A DNA stretch of 61,358 nucleotides, from the NCBI GenBank assembly GCA_903916675.1, contig CAIWXQ010000040.1, forward strand, positions 1-61,358. The letters are read 5' to 3'. Made by a program: the position numbers and the translations under genes. Below the pieces are notes generated by a model. It had not been told where the DNA came from. It was given only the letters and a program-made list of their open reading frames with translations, and searched no databases. Within the stretch, counting starts at the first letter, position 1; each line of letters begins with the position of its first letter. This DNA is from an uncultured bacterium (GTDB lineage Bacteria > Verrucomicrobiota > Kiritimatiellia > RFP12 > CAIWXQ01). This document shows, piece by piece, positions 7,027 through 15,763 of this stretch.

Positions 7027-7896
7027 TTACAGCACCACCTTGTTCAACGGCAATTCGATGATACCCTCGGCGCCCGCCTTGCGCAACTGCGGGACGATCT
7101 CGCGCACGACGCGCTCCTCGACCACGGACTCAACCGCGTGCCAGCCGGTATCGTTGAGCGGGCTGACGGTCGGGGTGTGGAGTGCGGGGAGCTTGGACAC
7201 GACCGCCTTGAGCTGGGCAGCCGGGACGTTCATCTTCAGCAATACGCGCGTCTCGGCAGCCAGGGCGCCGGCCAGCAGCAGGGCGATCTGCTCGACCTTG
7301 GCGCGCTTGGCAGGATCCTGCCAGGCTTTCTTGTTGGCGATGAAGCGGGTGGTGGACTCGAGTACCACGTCCAGAATGCGCAGGTTGTTGGCGCGCAGGG
7401 AGGATCCGGTCTCGGTCAGCTCCACAATGGCGTCCACGAGTTCCGGCGCCTTCACCTCGGTGGCGCCCCAGGAGAACTCGACCTCCGCCTGGACCTTGTG
7501 CTTCTGGAGGTAGCGCTTGGTGAGGCCCACGGCTTCGGTGGCGATGCGCTTACCGTTCAGGTCCTGCACAGACTTGATGGGGGAGTCGTTCGGCACAGCC
7601 ACGACCCAGCGCACGGGCTTCATGCCGACCTTGGCATAGAGCAGCTCCGCCACCTCGACGACATCGGAGCCGTTCTCGTAAATCCAGTCATACCCCGTGA
7701 TGCCGGCGTCAAGCACGCCGAGTTCCACGTAGCGGCTGATCTCCTGGGCGCGGATCAGGCGGCATTGCAGTTCGGGGTCGTCCACGCTCGGGATGTAGGA
7801 GCGGGAGCTGACCTGCAGGGTGAACCCGGCCTTCCGCATCATGTTGAAGGTCGCGTCCTGCAGGCTTCCCTTGGGGAGGCCGAGTATGAGTGCCAT
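7027..7896 (-). CDS. hisG: ATP phosphoribosyltransferase, long form
   Basis: First enzyme of histidine biosynthesis: joins ATP and PRPP to make phosphoribosyl-ATP. The 289-residue protein starts at the ATG at 7896 ([13 protein letters not shown], the family's typical opening) with GGAGA upstream; a longer frame to 7989 is not conserved-looking. Visible family motifs are [20 protein letters not shown] in the first lobe, [14 protein letters not shown] in the PRPP-binding loop region, and a C-terminal ACT-like regulatory domain (about residues 210-289). The long form is normally a feedback-regulated homohexamer that does not need HisZ. No other his genes are in the window. Confidence 0.93.
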   Translation of the reverse strand: MALILGLPKGSLQDATFNMMRKAGFTLQVSSRSYIPSVDDPELQCRLIRAQEISRYVELGVLDAGITGYDWIYENGSDVVEVAELLYAKVGMKPVRWVVAVPNDSPIKSVQDLNGKRIATEAVGLTKRYLQKHKVQAEVEFSWGATEVKAPELVDAIVELTETGSSLRANNLRILDVVLESTTRFIANKKAWQDPAKRAKVEQIALLLAGALAAETRVLLKMNVPAAQLKAVVSKLPALHTPTVSPLNDTGWHAVESVVEERVVREIVPQLRKAGAEGIIELPLNKVVL

Positions 7897-8338
7897 GCGA
7901 ATGAATCTCCGTGTGTTCCGCTCAACCGGTGGGAAAGCAAAATACCAGAACAGCCGGAGCGAGGCAAACCGGCAGTTTGGGGTGTACACGGTTCAGGACA
8001 CAGAGGCCGCAGAGAGAAAACAGAGAACACAGAGGATGCTGTTGCTGCCAGGTGGCCAGGGCGGTCCCCGCACGGGCGCATACCGCGCGAATGGGGCTGC
8101 GTGTATGCGAGGTGTGTCTTTGTCGTGAGCTTTGACGCGAACATTGTCGTCAACGATCACGACAAAGCCGGAGGAGTCCCTCCCTCTGTGCGCTCAGTCC
8201 CCCTCAGTGTTCTCTGTGTCCCACTTTCCTTGTACGGTCGTCCCCCCGTTCGTTCTTGCGTTCACGGCGGCAACCGGCTATTGCTTTTTCCGTGGCACGG
8301 CCGTTCGGCCGGGCCGGTGCGGCAGTGAGGATGGCAGC
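7897..8338. other. hisG-dnaX divergent gap with inverted CACAGAGG-type repeat arms
   Basis: This 442-bp divergent intergenic region should contain promoters for hisG and dnaX, though none is clear enough to mark. It carries a tandem repeat of CACAGAG/ACAGAGAAC units at 7996-8035 and its inverted counterpart (CTCTGTG/TTCTCTGTG units) at 8180-8222, so the two arms could pair across about 145 bases. I see no gene or RNA between them. Confidence 0.6.
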
Positions 8339-9610
8339 ATGGCGTACGAGGTGCTGGCGCGCAAGTGGCGCCCCAAACAGTTCGAGGACGTGGTGGGACA
8401 GGACCACGTCACGCGCACGCTGCGTAACGCCATCGAGAGTAGTCGCATCGCGCACGCCTACCTGTTTGTCGGCCCGCGCGGCATCGGCAAGACCACGCTG
8501 GCGCGCATCTTCGCCAAGGCGCTGAACTGCGCCAAAGGGCCGACCTCCACCCCCTGCGACGCCTGCGACCTCTGCCGCGAGGTCGCGGCCGGCAACTCAT
8601 TCGACGTGTTGGAGATCGACGGCGCCTCCAACAACGGCGTGGATCAGGTGCGCGACCTGCGCGATGCCGTGCAGTTTGCGCCGGTCCGCGGCAAGTACAA
8701 GATCTTCATCATCGACGAAGTGCACATGCTCTCCACTGCCGCCTTCAACGCGTTGCTTAAGACGCTGGAGGAGCCGCCGCCGCACGTGAAGTTCATCTTC
8801 GCGACCACCGAGGGCGACAAGATCCTGCCGACGATTATCTCGCGCTGCCAGCGCTTTGATCTGCGGCGTATTTCCACGGCAATGATCGTCGAGCGCCTGC
8901 GCCACATCTGCACGGTCGAGAAGATTACGATCGACAACGACGCCCTGCTGGCCGTGGCGCGCGGCGCCGAGGGCAGCATGCGCGACGCGCTCTCGGCGCT
9001 TGACCAGCTCGTCTCCTTCAAGGGCGACACGCTGACCGAAGAGGATGTGCTGGCGGTCTTCGGGCTCGTGTCGCGCAAGTCGCTGGAGGCGCTGGCTGGC
9101 CACCTGCTCAAGGGCGAGATGGGCGAGATGCTGAAGCTGGTGGAGGCCTTCGACAGCGCCGGCAAGAATTTGCGCCGCCTGACCGTGGAGCTGCTGGCGC
9201 ACTTTCGCAACCTGCTGATCTACGAGTCAATCGGCCCGGAGGCTGCCGCCGTGGCGCTCGATGCCACCCCGGAGCAGTTGCGCGCGCTCCAGGCACAGGC
9301 CGCATTGGCCGATCCCCCGCGCTTGCTGCGCGTGGCCGAGCAGCTCGTGGCGGCCGAAGAGGGGTTGCGGCACACGCTCTCCGTGCGCACGCGCCTCGAG
9401 ATTGCGCTGCTGCGCTGTGCCCGCGCCGCCACAGTGGTGACGGTCGAGGAGATCGTCCGCCGGCTGAATGCGCTGCGCCAGGCGGAGCCGGCAAGTGCGG
9501 CGCCAGCCGCGGTCGCCGCACCCCGCACGGCGCGCTCGGTGATGGATGATCCCATCGTGAAGCGCGCCATGGAATTGTTCGACGGCAAGGTCGTCGAAGT
9601 CGAGGAATAG
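8339..9610 (+). CDS. dnaX: DNA polymerase III subunit gamma/tau, short form
   Basis: Clamp-loader ATPase subunit that loads the beta clamp at replication forks. Start chosen at the ATG at 8339 (MAYEVLARKWRPKQFEDVVG, the classic DnaX N terminus) with GAGGA upstream. Features: Walker A GPRGIGKTT, zinc-binding cysteines (ALNC plus CDACDLC), Walker B IIDEVHML, sensor region TTEGDKILPTIISRCQRFD. At about 423 residues it has the AAA+ core and collar domain but lacks the long tau extension that binds DnaB and the polymerase, so it resembles gamma; a tau function would have to be supplied otherwise. It begins the classic dnaX-ybaB-recR cluster. Confidence 0.95.
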   Translation: MAYEVLARKWRPKQFEDVVGQDHVTRTLRNAIESSRIAHAYLFVGPRGIGKTTLARIFAKALNCAKGPTSTPCDACDLCREVAAGNSFDVLEIDGASNNGVDQVRDLRDAVQFAPVRGKYKIFIIDEVHMLSTAAFNALLKTLEEPPPHVKFIFATTEGDKILPTIISRCQRFDLRRISTAMIVERLRHICTVEKITIDNDALLAVARGAEGSMRDALSALDQLVSFKGDTLTEEDVLAVFGLVSRKSLEALAGHLLKGEMGEMLKLVEAFDSAGKNLRRLTVELLAHFRNLLIYESIGPEAAAVALDATPEQLRALQAQAALADPPRLLRVAEQLVAAEEGLRHTLSVRTRLEIALLRCARAATVVTVEEIVRRLNALRQAEPASAAPAAVAAPRTARSVMDDPIVKRAMELFDGKVVEVEE

Positions 9611-9635
9611 AACGCTACAAAAAGGAACCCGGATC

Positions 9636-9965
9636 ATGGCGAACCCTTTTGAACAGATCAAGCAGGCGATGCAGATGCGCAAGGAAGCCAAGCGCATCCA
9701 GGCGGAGATCGAGAAGATCACGAGCGAGTACAGCAACGGCGGGATCACGTGCGTGGTGCGCGGCGATTTCACGGTGGTGTCGATCAAGATCACGCCCGAG
9801 GCCCTCAAGGAGGTGCTCGCCGGGCGGCCGGAGCGGTTCGACACGATGCTGCTCAACGTGGTCAACGGCGCCCTCAAGCTCGTTAAGAAGCAGACCCAGG
9901 AGCACATGGCCAAGCTGATGCAGGCTGGCGGCGGCGGCGGGCTGGCTGGGATGCTGGGAGGCTGA
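9636..9965 (+). CDS. ybaB: YbaB/EbfC family nucleoid-associated protein
   Basis: Small dimeric DNA-binding protein of 109 residues, expected to be nucleoid-associated. It opens with a long helix rich in lysine and glutamate (FEQIKQAMQMRKEAKRIQAE), then a strand region with GGITCVVRGDFTVVSIKI, then a second helix and a glycine-rich tail (GGGGGLAGMLGG), the usual EbfC layout. It follows dnaX by 25 bp with an AAAGGA ribosome site and is followed by recR, an order conserved across many bacterial phyla. The intervening array at 9984-10060 separates it from recR. Confidence 0.93.
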   Translation: MANPFEQIKQAMQMRKEAKRIQAEIEKITSEYSNGGITCVVRGDFTVVSIKITPEALKEVLAGRPERFDTMLLNVVNGALKLVKKQTQEHMAKLMQAGGGGGLAGMLGG

Positions 9966-9983
9966 AGGGGAGGGAAGTCAGGG

Positions 9984-10060
9984 GTCATTTGTCATTGGTG
10001 AAAACAATCCGACCGATCATGTCTGATCGCCAATGACCAATGGCCAATGACCAATGACTC
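9984..10060. repeat. 7-bp-period array with inverted arms between ybaB and recR
   Basis: GTCATTTGTCATTGG (9984-9998) is followed 31 bases later by heptamer repeats of CCAATGA/CCAATGG (10030-10060) in inverted orientation. The array runs directly into the recR start codon at 10061, leaving no recognisable Shine-Dalgarno for recR. Such heptamers resemble the STRR sequences described in filamentous cyanobacteria. Confidence 0.8.
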
Positions 10061-10657
10061 ATGTCCACGCCCCTCGACAACCTGATTCGGACGCTCTCCC
10101 GCCTTCCCGGCTTGGGACGGCGCTCGGCCGAGCGTGCGGCTCTGGCGCTGGTGCGCCGGCCCGAGACGCTGCTGGACGATCTGGTCCTTGCGCTGCAGCA
10201 GGCGCGGCAGTCCATCCGTTGCTGCGAACGTTGTGGTGCGTTCGCCACGGTGGACACCAACCCCTGCGCGCTCTGCACAGACCCCTCCCGCGACGACACA
10301 CTGCTCTGCGTGGTCGAGGAGCCTGCCGATATTCTGTCGCTTGAGCGCTCCGGCGGGTTCCGCGGCCGCTATCATGCTCTGCTGGGAAAACTCTCGCCCG
10401 CGCGACAGACCGGACCGGCCGAACTGCGCCTGCAGGCGCTGGCAACGCGCGTGGCCGAGGGACAGGTGCGCGAGGTGCTGCTGGCGCTGAGTACCGACAT
10501 GGAGGGCGATGCCACCGCTGGCTTCATCGCCGAGATGCTGCGCCCCCGCGGCGTGCGCGTCACGCGCCTGGCCTTCGGCCTGCCGGCAGACAGCGGCGTG
10601 GGGTATTCCGACGCGCTGACGCTCAAGCGCGCCATTGGCGGCAGAATGGATGTATAA
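10061..10657 (+). CDS. recR: Recombination mediator protein RecR
   Basis: Works with RecO (and RecF) to load RecA on gapped DNA. The 198-residue protein has the expected order: N-terminal helix-hairpin-helix (LPGLGRRSAERAAL), a zinc finger CCERCG...CALC around residues 54-72, and a Toprim domain starting VVEEPADILSLERSGGFRGRYHAL, where the two-acidic motif of Toprim is seen. Length matches the family. The ATG at 10061 abuts the heptamer repeat array, so translation initiation probably relies on coupling or on an unusual leader. Third gene of dnaX-ybaB-recR. Confidence 0.95.
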   Translation: MSTPLDNLIRTLSRLPGLGRRSAERAALALVRRPETLLDDLVLALQQARQSIRCCERCGAFATVDTNPCALCTDPSRDDTLLCVVEEPADILSLERSGGFRGRYHALLGKLSPARQTGPAELRLQALATRVAEGQVREVLLALSTDMEGDATAGFIAEMLRPRGVRVTRLAFGLPADSGVGYSDALTLKRAIGGRMDV

Positions 10658-10679
10658 TGCTTCCGGGATTTATGGGAAA

Positions 10680-10781
10680 GAGGACAGAGATCAGCGGTCG
10701 GAGGTCGGAAAACATGCCCAGCTGTAAGAATCGTAGCACATTCTGGCTTTTTCATATCTCGCTGATCTCTGCCCTCTGTCC
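10680..10781. repeat. Inverted repeat pair after recR
   Basis: GAGGACAGAGATCAGCG (10680-10696) faces CGCTGATCTCTGCCCTCTGTCC (10760-10781); the arms pair with a small insertion on the right side. The intervening 63 bases hold no gene. It may serve as a transcript-end hairpin after recR but lacks a T-run. Confidence 0.6.
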
Positions 10782-10813
10782 CCAGGCTTCTGACATCCAA
10801 AAGGCAGGTACGT

Positions 10814-12127
10814 ATGAAAATCATCCGTAGCTTCTGGGCTATGTATGGCGCGGCGTTTCTGATCGCCGTGGCCGGTTTTGCCGTGGCCTACCGATTCGTC
10901 GGCGCGCCGCCGCCACGCGTGATCCGCATCGCCGCCGGCGCCAGGGGCGGTGCCTACTACAATTTCGCCCGGCAGTATGCGACCTTTCTGGCGAAAAATG
11001 GCATCCGGCTGGAGGTGGTCGAGACGGCTGGCACGGTGGAAAACCTGCGGCTGCTGCGGGATCCGGACTCCGGGGTGGACGTGGCGCTGGTGCAGGGCGG
11101 CGTGATGGACGAGACCAGCGCGCAGGGGTTGGTCGGCCTCGGGTCGGTCTGCTACGAGCCGCTGTGGGCCTTTCAGCGCACAGGCTCCCCGGCGGCGCTG
11201 GAGCGCGATTTTCTGGGGCGTCGCATTGCGGTGGGCGCCGAGGGGAGTGGCACGCGGCCGCTGGCGTTGATGCTGCTGGCCGCCAACGGAATCGACGGGC
11301 GGAATAGCATCCTGCTGCCGCTGGGCGGCACGAACGCGATGACGGCGTTGTTCGACGGGCGCGCGGACGTGCTGTTCACGGTCGCTTCGGTGGAGGCGGA
11401 GAACGTGCGGCAGATGCTGCTGGACCCGCGCCTGACGCCGCTGAGCTTCGTCCGCGCGCCGGCCTATGCGCGGCTCTTTCACTCGCTTTCCGCCGTACGC
11501 CTGCCGGAAGGCGTGGTGGATCTGGCTCACAACCGTCCCGCCACGGACGTGCAACTGATTTCGTCGGCTGCCGCGCTGGTGGCGCGCGAGTCGTTCCATC
11601 CGGCGCTGGTGGACCTGATGCTGCAGGCAGCCGCCAGCGTGCACGGCGCCGGGGGCGTTTTTGCCGACCCCGGCCAGTTCCCGTCGAAGCTCTATCTGGA
11701 CGTGCCGCTCAGTCGCGACGCGGAGCGCTACTTCAAGTTCGGGCCGCCGCTGCTGCAGCGCTACTTGCCGTTCTGGGTGGCCAACACCGTGGACCGCATC
11801 AAGATCATGCTGGTGCCGCTGCTGGTGCTGCTGGTGCCGCTGGTCAAGGTCGTGCCACCGACCCTCCGCTGGCGTATCCGTAGCCGGATCACGCGCTGGT
11901 ACCGGGAGCTCTACACCATAGACGCGCGCGTCAGCCTGGCCGACGCTGCCGTGGCAGACGAGCTGCTGGCGGAGATCGACCGCGTCGAGCGCGAGGTCGT
12001 GCGCATCTCCGTGCCGCTGGATTACGCCGACCAGCTCTACAACCTGCGCAGTCACATCGCGCTGGTGCGCGAGCGGATCTTGGCCCGGCACCGCGCCGTT
12101 GCCAGCGCCAGTCACCCCCCCCGGTGA
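10814..12127 (+). CDS. TAXI-family TRAP transporter solute-binding protein with C-terminal membrane anchor
   Basis: A 437-residue protein with an N-terminal hydrophobic segment (about 9-27), then the TAXI binding fold: RIAAGARGGAYYNFARQYA is the family's signature opening, followed by VVETAGTVENLRLL and ALVQGGVMDE. A second membrane segment lies at about 332-350 (IMLVPLLVLLVPLVKVV) and a cytoplasmic helical tail with a leucine-rich stretch follows. Binding proteins of this type deliver organic acids to TRAP permeases, but no permease gene is near. The C-terminal anchor suggests a membrane-tethered sensor or a TAXI protein used in another role. Confidence 0.82.
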   Translation: MKIIRSFWAMYGAAFLIAVAGFAVAYRFVGAPPPRVIRIAAGARGGAYYNFARQYATFLAKNGIRLEVVETAGTVENLRLLRDPDSGVDVALVQGGVMDETSAQGLVGLGSVCYEPLWAFQRTGSPAALERDFLGRRIAVGAEGSGTRPLALMLLAANGIDGRNSILLPLGGTNAMTALFDGRADVLFTVASVEAENVRQMLLDPRLTPLSFVRAPAYARLFHSLSAVRLPEGVVDLAHNRPATDVQLISSAAALVARESFHPALVDLMLQAAASVHGAGGVFADPGQFPSKLYLDVPLSRDAERYFKFGPPLLQRYLPFWVANTVDRIKIMLVPLLVLLVPLVKVVPPTLRWRIRSRITRWYRELYTIDARVSLADAAVADELLAEIDRVEREVVRISVPLDYADQLYNLRSHIALVRERILARHRAVASASHPPR

Positions 12128-12212
12128 GATGCTCGCGCGGGAGACCGCACGGGGCACCCGGTGATTCGCCCTGCGCTTGTCGATTCTGCCGTGAGGCGCT
12201 AGCATACGCCGC

Positions 12213-12812
12213 ATGTCCACTGGCCTGCAGCGCGCGCGGGATGCCGTGATCACCGTGCTGGACTTCGAGACCACCGGCGTGGTGTGTGGGTGGCCAATGC
12301 TGCCGTGGCAGGTGGGGCTGGTGCGGGTCCGCTGCGGACAGATCGTGGCGGAGGAACGCCGCGAGTGGCTGCTGCACGTGGCTGCGGACCGGCCGTTCAA
12401 CTCACATGCGCCGGGGCGCCACGGACGGCTGCGGCACGAGCTGGCGCAGACGCCGGGCCTGCCGGCGCTCTGGCCGGAACTGGCACCTTGGCTGGCGGAC
12501 GCGCCGCTGGCCGCGCACAACGTCGGCACGGAACGCGCCGTGCTGGAACGCGCCGCGCCGCTGCACCGGTTCGGGCCGTGGATCGACACCCTGCGGCTGA
12601 CCCGCCGGGCGTATCCGCAACTGCCGTCTGCCGCACTGGAAGATGTTGTGGCCGCGCTGCATCTGCAGCCGCGTCTGGCCGCGCTGCTGCCTGGCCGGGA
12701 ACCGCACGACGCGCTCTACGACGCCTGCGCCTGCGCCCTGCTGCTGGAACATTTTCTCGCGCTTCCCGGCTGGGAGGACGTGACGCTGCAGGCGCTGGTG
12801 GCGTCGGCGTAA
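12213..12812 (+). CDS. DEDD-type 3'-5' exonuclease (DnaQ-like)
   Basis: A 199-residue single-domain exonuclease. ExoI motif is VLDFETTG (Asp and Glu metal ligands), ExoII region APLAAHNVGTERAVL, and ExoIII is the HDALYDACACA segment with the final His and Asp, placing it in the DEDDh branch. It resembles the stand-alone epsilon-like proofreading or DNA-repair nucleases rather than the polymerase-fused form. Substrate is not indicated. It follows the TAXI gene by 85 bp on the same strand and is followed by a repeat-containing gap. No Shine-Dalgarno is clear; GTGAGGCGC lies somewhat far upstream. Confidence 0.82.
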   Translation: MSTGLQRARDAVITVLDFETTGVVCGWPMLPWQVGLVRVRCGQIVAEERREWLLHVAADRPFNSHAPGRHGRLRHELAQTPGLPALWPELAPWLADAPLAAHNVGTERAVLERAAPLHRFGPWIDTLRLTRRAYPQLPSAALEDVVAALHLQPRLAALLPGREPHDALYDACACALLLEHFLALPGWEDVTLQALVASA

Positions 12813-13182
12813 GGCGTCGGCGGTCCCCGCACGGGCAAGACATGGTTACGGATCCGCCGGGCGAACCGCAGATTGACGAACACCCAACCGCAGAGCTGGG
12901 AAGTTCACTTCAACAATCGACACGCTGCTGTTCTGCGGTTTTGCGGTTTCCTCGTCTTGTGGCGAACGAACATCTACCGGTCGGGGTCGGAATCGGTGTC
13001 GAAAACAGCCGGAACGGCCGAATGTCATAATTTTCGACCCCGATGAGATCGGTGCGCGTCGTATCCAGGCCGCCTTTTTCCTGCTTTTGCGCGAGCGTTT
13101 GACACTCTCAAGGCCATTCTTTATAGTAAACACTTCTTTTGCGTTGTGGCGTGGCGCGGATGGCAATTCCCCGGGGTAGTAC
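12813..13182. other. 370-bp gap with two dispersed repeats
   Basis: No gene seen. A stretch at about 12875-12945 resembles one at 20643-20730 (GAYGAACACCCAAC... and ...ACACGCTGCKG...). A 6-bp-period repeat (12981-13008) and its inverted partner (13031-13052, TTTTCGACCCCGATGAGATC) follow. The ndk promoter must lie in the last hundred bases but no boxes are clear. Confidence 0.55.
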
Positions 13183-14352
13183 ATGGCGAAGGAACTGGCA
13201 TTCGTTCTGATCAATCCGTATCCGATCCGCAAGTCGCGGACGGGCGGAATCATGGCGCGGTATCTGGCACGGACCGACCTGAAGCTGGTCGGTGCGCGCC
13301 TGTTCGGTCCGTCGCGCGCGCTGGTCGAGGAATTCGCGGAGGTTCTGCACGGGATCGACCGCACGGACATGGAGGTCGGCAGCCTGCTGGCCGATTACGT
13401 GCTGCGATCCTTCATGCCCGATCCTGCCACGGGCCGGCCGCACCGCTGCCTCTGCCTGCTGTTCGAGGGCGAGGATGCGCTTCGCAAGATCTACGAGGTG
13501 ACAGGCAGCCTGCGCCAGCACTGGTGTACAGGACTCTCGGTGCGCGACACCTACGGCGACTTCGTGCGCGACGAGTCCAGCGGCAAGGTCATCTACCTGG
13601 AGCCCGCGGTGATCGTCGGTCCGACGGCAGAGTCCGCGGCCGCCTGCCTGCGGCTCTGGGGTAAGTATGCGTCGACGGACGCCGGCATCGTCCGCAGCGC
13701 CTCGGACGTGCTGGTGGGCGAGGGGGTGCAGCGGACGTTGGTGCTGCTCAAGCCCGACAACTTCCACCAGCCCTCGCTGCGCGCGGGGAACATCATGGAC
13801 CTGCTCTCCGGTTCCGGCCTGCGCATCGTCTGCGTCAAGAAGTTCGCCATGAGCGTGGCGCAGGCCGAGGCCTTCTACGGCCCGGTGCGCGAGAGCCTGG
13901 CGCGCGTCTTCCCCCTGTTCGGCAAGGAGCGCGCCGCGCAGGTCCTGGCGCAGGAGTTCGGGTTCCCGGTCGACCCCGCCGGCATGGACGCGCTGTGCGA
14001 GCAGCTGGCGCCGAGTTTCGCCGCGCGCGAGTTCGAAAACATCGTGGAGTTCATGAGCGGCCGTCGCCCCTCCGTCTGCACGCCGGAGGAGAAGATCGCC
14101 CCCGGCAAGGAGGAGTGCCTGGCGATCGTCTACGAGGGTGTTGCCGCGGTCAGCAAAATCCGTGACGTGCTGGGTTCGACAGACCCGCGCAAGGCCCGGC
14201 CCGGTTCCATCCGGCGCGAGTTCGGCACGAACATCATGATTAACGCCGCACACGCGTCCGACTCTCCCGAGAACGCCGTGCGCGAGATGGGGATCGTCGC
14301 CGTCGAGCACGACTTCCTGTTCGAGGACCTCATCCGGAGATACTACCCGTGA
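13183..14352 (+). CDS. Fused double nucleoside-diphosphate-kinase-like protein
   Basis: A 389-residue protein with two NDK-related halves. The C-terminal half (about 185-389) has the kinase landmarks RTLVLLKPDN, then KIRDVLGSTDPRKARPGSIRREFG and the catalytic histidine in NIMINAAHASDSPENA, so it should transfer the gamma phosphate between NTPs and NDPs. The N-terminal half begins LAFVLINPYPIRKSRTGGIMARYL, an NDK-like opening, but the SVRDTYGDFV region lacks the N-x-x-H-x-SDS motif, so it is probably non-catalytic. Normal NDK is about 140-150 residues. The stop overlaps the next gene's GTG by 4 bp. Confidence 0.8.
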   Translation: MAKELAFVLINPYPIRKSRTGGIMARYLARTDLKLVGARLFGPSRALVEEFAEVLHGIDRTDMEVGSLLADYVLRSFMPDPATGRPHRCLCLLFEGEDALRKIYEVTGSLRQHWCTGLSVRDTYGDFVRDESSGKVIYLEPAVIVGPTAESAAACLRLWGKYASTDAGIVRSASDVLVGEGVQRTLVLLKPDNFHQPSLRAGNIMDLLSGSGLRIVCVKKFAMSVAQAEAFYGPVRESLARVFPLFGKERAAQVLAQEFGFPVDPAGMDALCEQLAPSFAAREFENIVEFMSGRRPSVCTPEEKIAPGKEECLAIVYEGVAAVSKIRDVLGSTDPRKARPGSIRREFGTNIMINAAHASDSPENAVREMGIVAVEHDFLFEDLIRRYYP

Positions 14353-15518
14353 AGCCGCTCAACACCACCATCCTGGCAATCCAGCCGTCCGCCACGCTCG
14401 CCATCGCCAGCCTCGCCAGGCAACTGGCGGCGCAGGGCGAGAAGATCTGCAATTTTACGGTTGGCGAGCCGGACTTCGACACGCCGGAGTTGATCAAGGA
14501 CGCTTGCGTGGACGCGCTGCGCAAGGGGCAGACCAAGTACACGCCTATCAACGGCATCCCGAAGCTGTGCGAAGCTATTGCCGCCAAGCTCCAGCGCGAC
14601 AACGGCCTGGCGTACAAGCCCGCGCAGATCGTCGTGAGCTGCGGCGCCAAGCACTCGCTGGCGCTGGTCTTCCAGACGCTGCTGAACCCCGGCGACGAGG
14701 TGCTGGTGCCGTCGCCTTTCTGGCTGAGCTACCCGGAGATGATCCGCGTGGCCGGCGGCCAGCCGGTCTACCTGCGCGCGAAGCGCGAAAACGACTTCAA
14801 GATCACGCCGGCGGACATTGCCAAAGCCGTCACCCCCCGCACCGTGGCGCTGCTGGTCAACAGCCCGAGCAACCCGACCGGCACGATGTACACGCCGTCC
14901 GAGCTGCGCGCGCTCGGCGAGGAGGCGCTCCGGTACGGCTTGGCCATTGTGGCCGACGAGATCTACGAGAAGCTGGTGTTCGAGGGGAACCGCTTTGCCA
15001 GCATGGCCTCTTTCTCGCCGGAGCTGTACAACAACACAATCACGATCAACGGCTTCAGCAAGTCCTACGCCATGACCGGCTGGCGCCTGGGATACACCGC
15101 TGCCTCCGAGGCGTTCGTCCGTGCCATGGGTTCTCTGCAGAGCCATTGCGCCTCTGCGCCCACGACCTTCGCGCAGTGCGGCGCGATCGCCGCGCTGGAG
15201 CAGGGCGAGGCGTCCATCACGGAGATGGTCAAGGCCTTCGACGAGCGCCGCCGCCGCATCTATGCGCTGATGTCCGCCATTCCCGGCGTGAAGTGCCCGA
15301 AGCCCACTGGCGCGTTTTACGTCTTCCCGGACATCTCGTCCTTCGGGCTCGACTCCGTCGCCTTTGCCAGGCGCCTGCTCGCGGAGCAGAAGGTGGCCGT
15401 GGTGCCGGGTGCGGCTTTTGATGCCGATGCCTGCATCCGCTTCAGCTATGCTTGCAGCCTGCAGGAGATCGAAACCGGCATGGCGCGCTTCCGGGCTTTC
15501 TGCGAAAGCTTACGGTAG
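14349..15518 (+). CDS. PLP-dependent aspartate/aromatic aminotransferase (class I)
   Basis: A 389-residue fold-type I aminotransferase. The PLP lysine is Lys238 in INGFSKSYAMTGWRLGY; NSPSNPTGTMY and VADEIYEKLVF are the cofactor-binding motifs; and FSYACSLQEIETGMAR contains the substrate-carboxylate arginine. It most resembles bacterial 1-beta subgroup aspartate aminotransferases (AspC/AspB of thermophiles and Bacillus), moving the amino group between aspartate and 2-oxoglutarate. Start is GTG at 14349, overlapping the NDK stop as GTGA, so translation is coupled. A specific substrate (aspartate, prephenate or LL-DAP) cannot be fixed from the sequence. Confidence 0.88.
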   Translation: MKPLNTTILAIQPSATLAIASLARQLAAQGEKICNFTVGEPDFDTPELIKDACVDALRKGQTKYTPINGIPKLCEAIAAKLQRDNGLAYKPAQIVVSCGAKHSLALVFQTLLNPGDEVLVPSPFWLSYPEMIRVAGGQPVYLRAKRENDFKITPADIAKAVTPRTVALLVNSPSNPTGTMYTPSELRALGEEALRYGLAIVADEIYEKLVFEGNRFASMASFSPELYNNTITINGFSKSYAMTGWRLGYTAASEAFVRAMGSLQSHCASAPTTFAQCGAIAALEQGEASITEMVKAFDERRRRIYALMSAIPGVKCPKPTGAFYVFPDISSFGLDSVAFARRLLAEQKVAVVPGAAFDADACIRFSYACSLQEIETGMARFRAFCESLR

Positions 15519-15565
15519 AGTCTTCCGCTCCGGAAGCATCCCGCGATTTCCGCCGCATCCGGACC

Positions 15566-15650
15566 GGGCGAGTGGTGGAATTGGCAGACACGCAAGACTT
15601 AGGATCTTGTGGCGAAAGCCGTGCGGGTTCAAGTCCCGCCTCGCCCACCA
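15566..15650 (+). tRNA. tRNA-Leu (anticodon UAG)
   Basis: An 85-nt cloverleaf: acceptor GGGCGAG pairs CTCGCCC, discriminator A, encoded CCA. D-arm contains TGGTGGAATTGGCAGACAC; anticodon stem CAAGA/TCTTG encloses loop with TAG; long variable arm TGGCGAAAGCCG; T-arm GTGCGGGTTCAAGTCCCGCC. The long variable arm and discriminator A fit leucine (CUA codon). Confidence 0.95.
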
Positions 15651-15763
15651 GTTGCGGTTCGGAAATCCGGAATCTGGAAGCAGAAACCTGATAGCCCCAG
15701 GATTTTAATCTCGTACCACCCGGCGGATTTTTCCTGCGCGATCGTGCGGGAGGAGACGTGAGC

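Noticed and set aside
10691-12589. A 632-codon minus-strand open frame
   Set aside because: Opposite the TAXI and exonuclease genes; its composition is that of a shadow frame.
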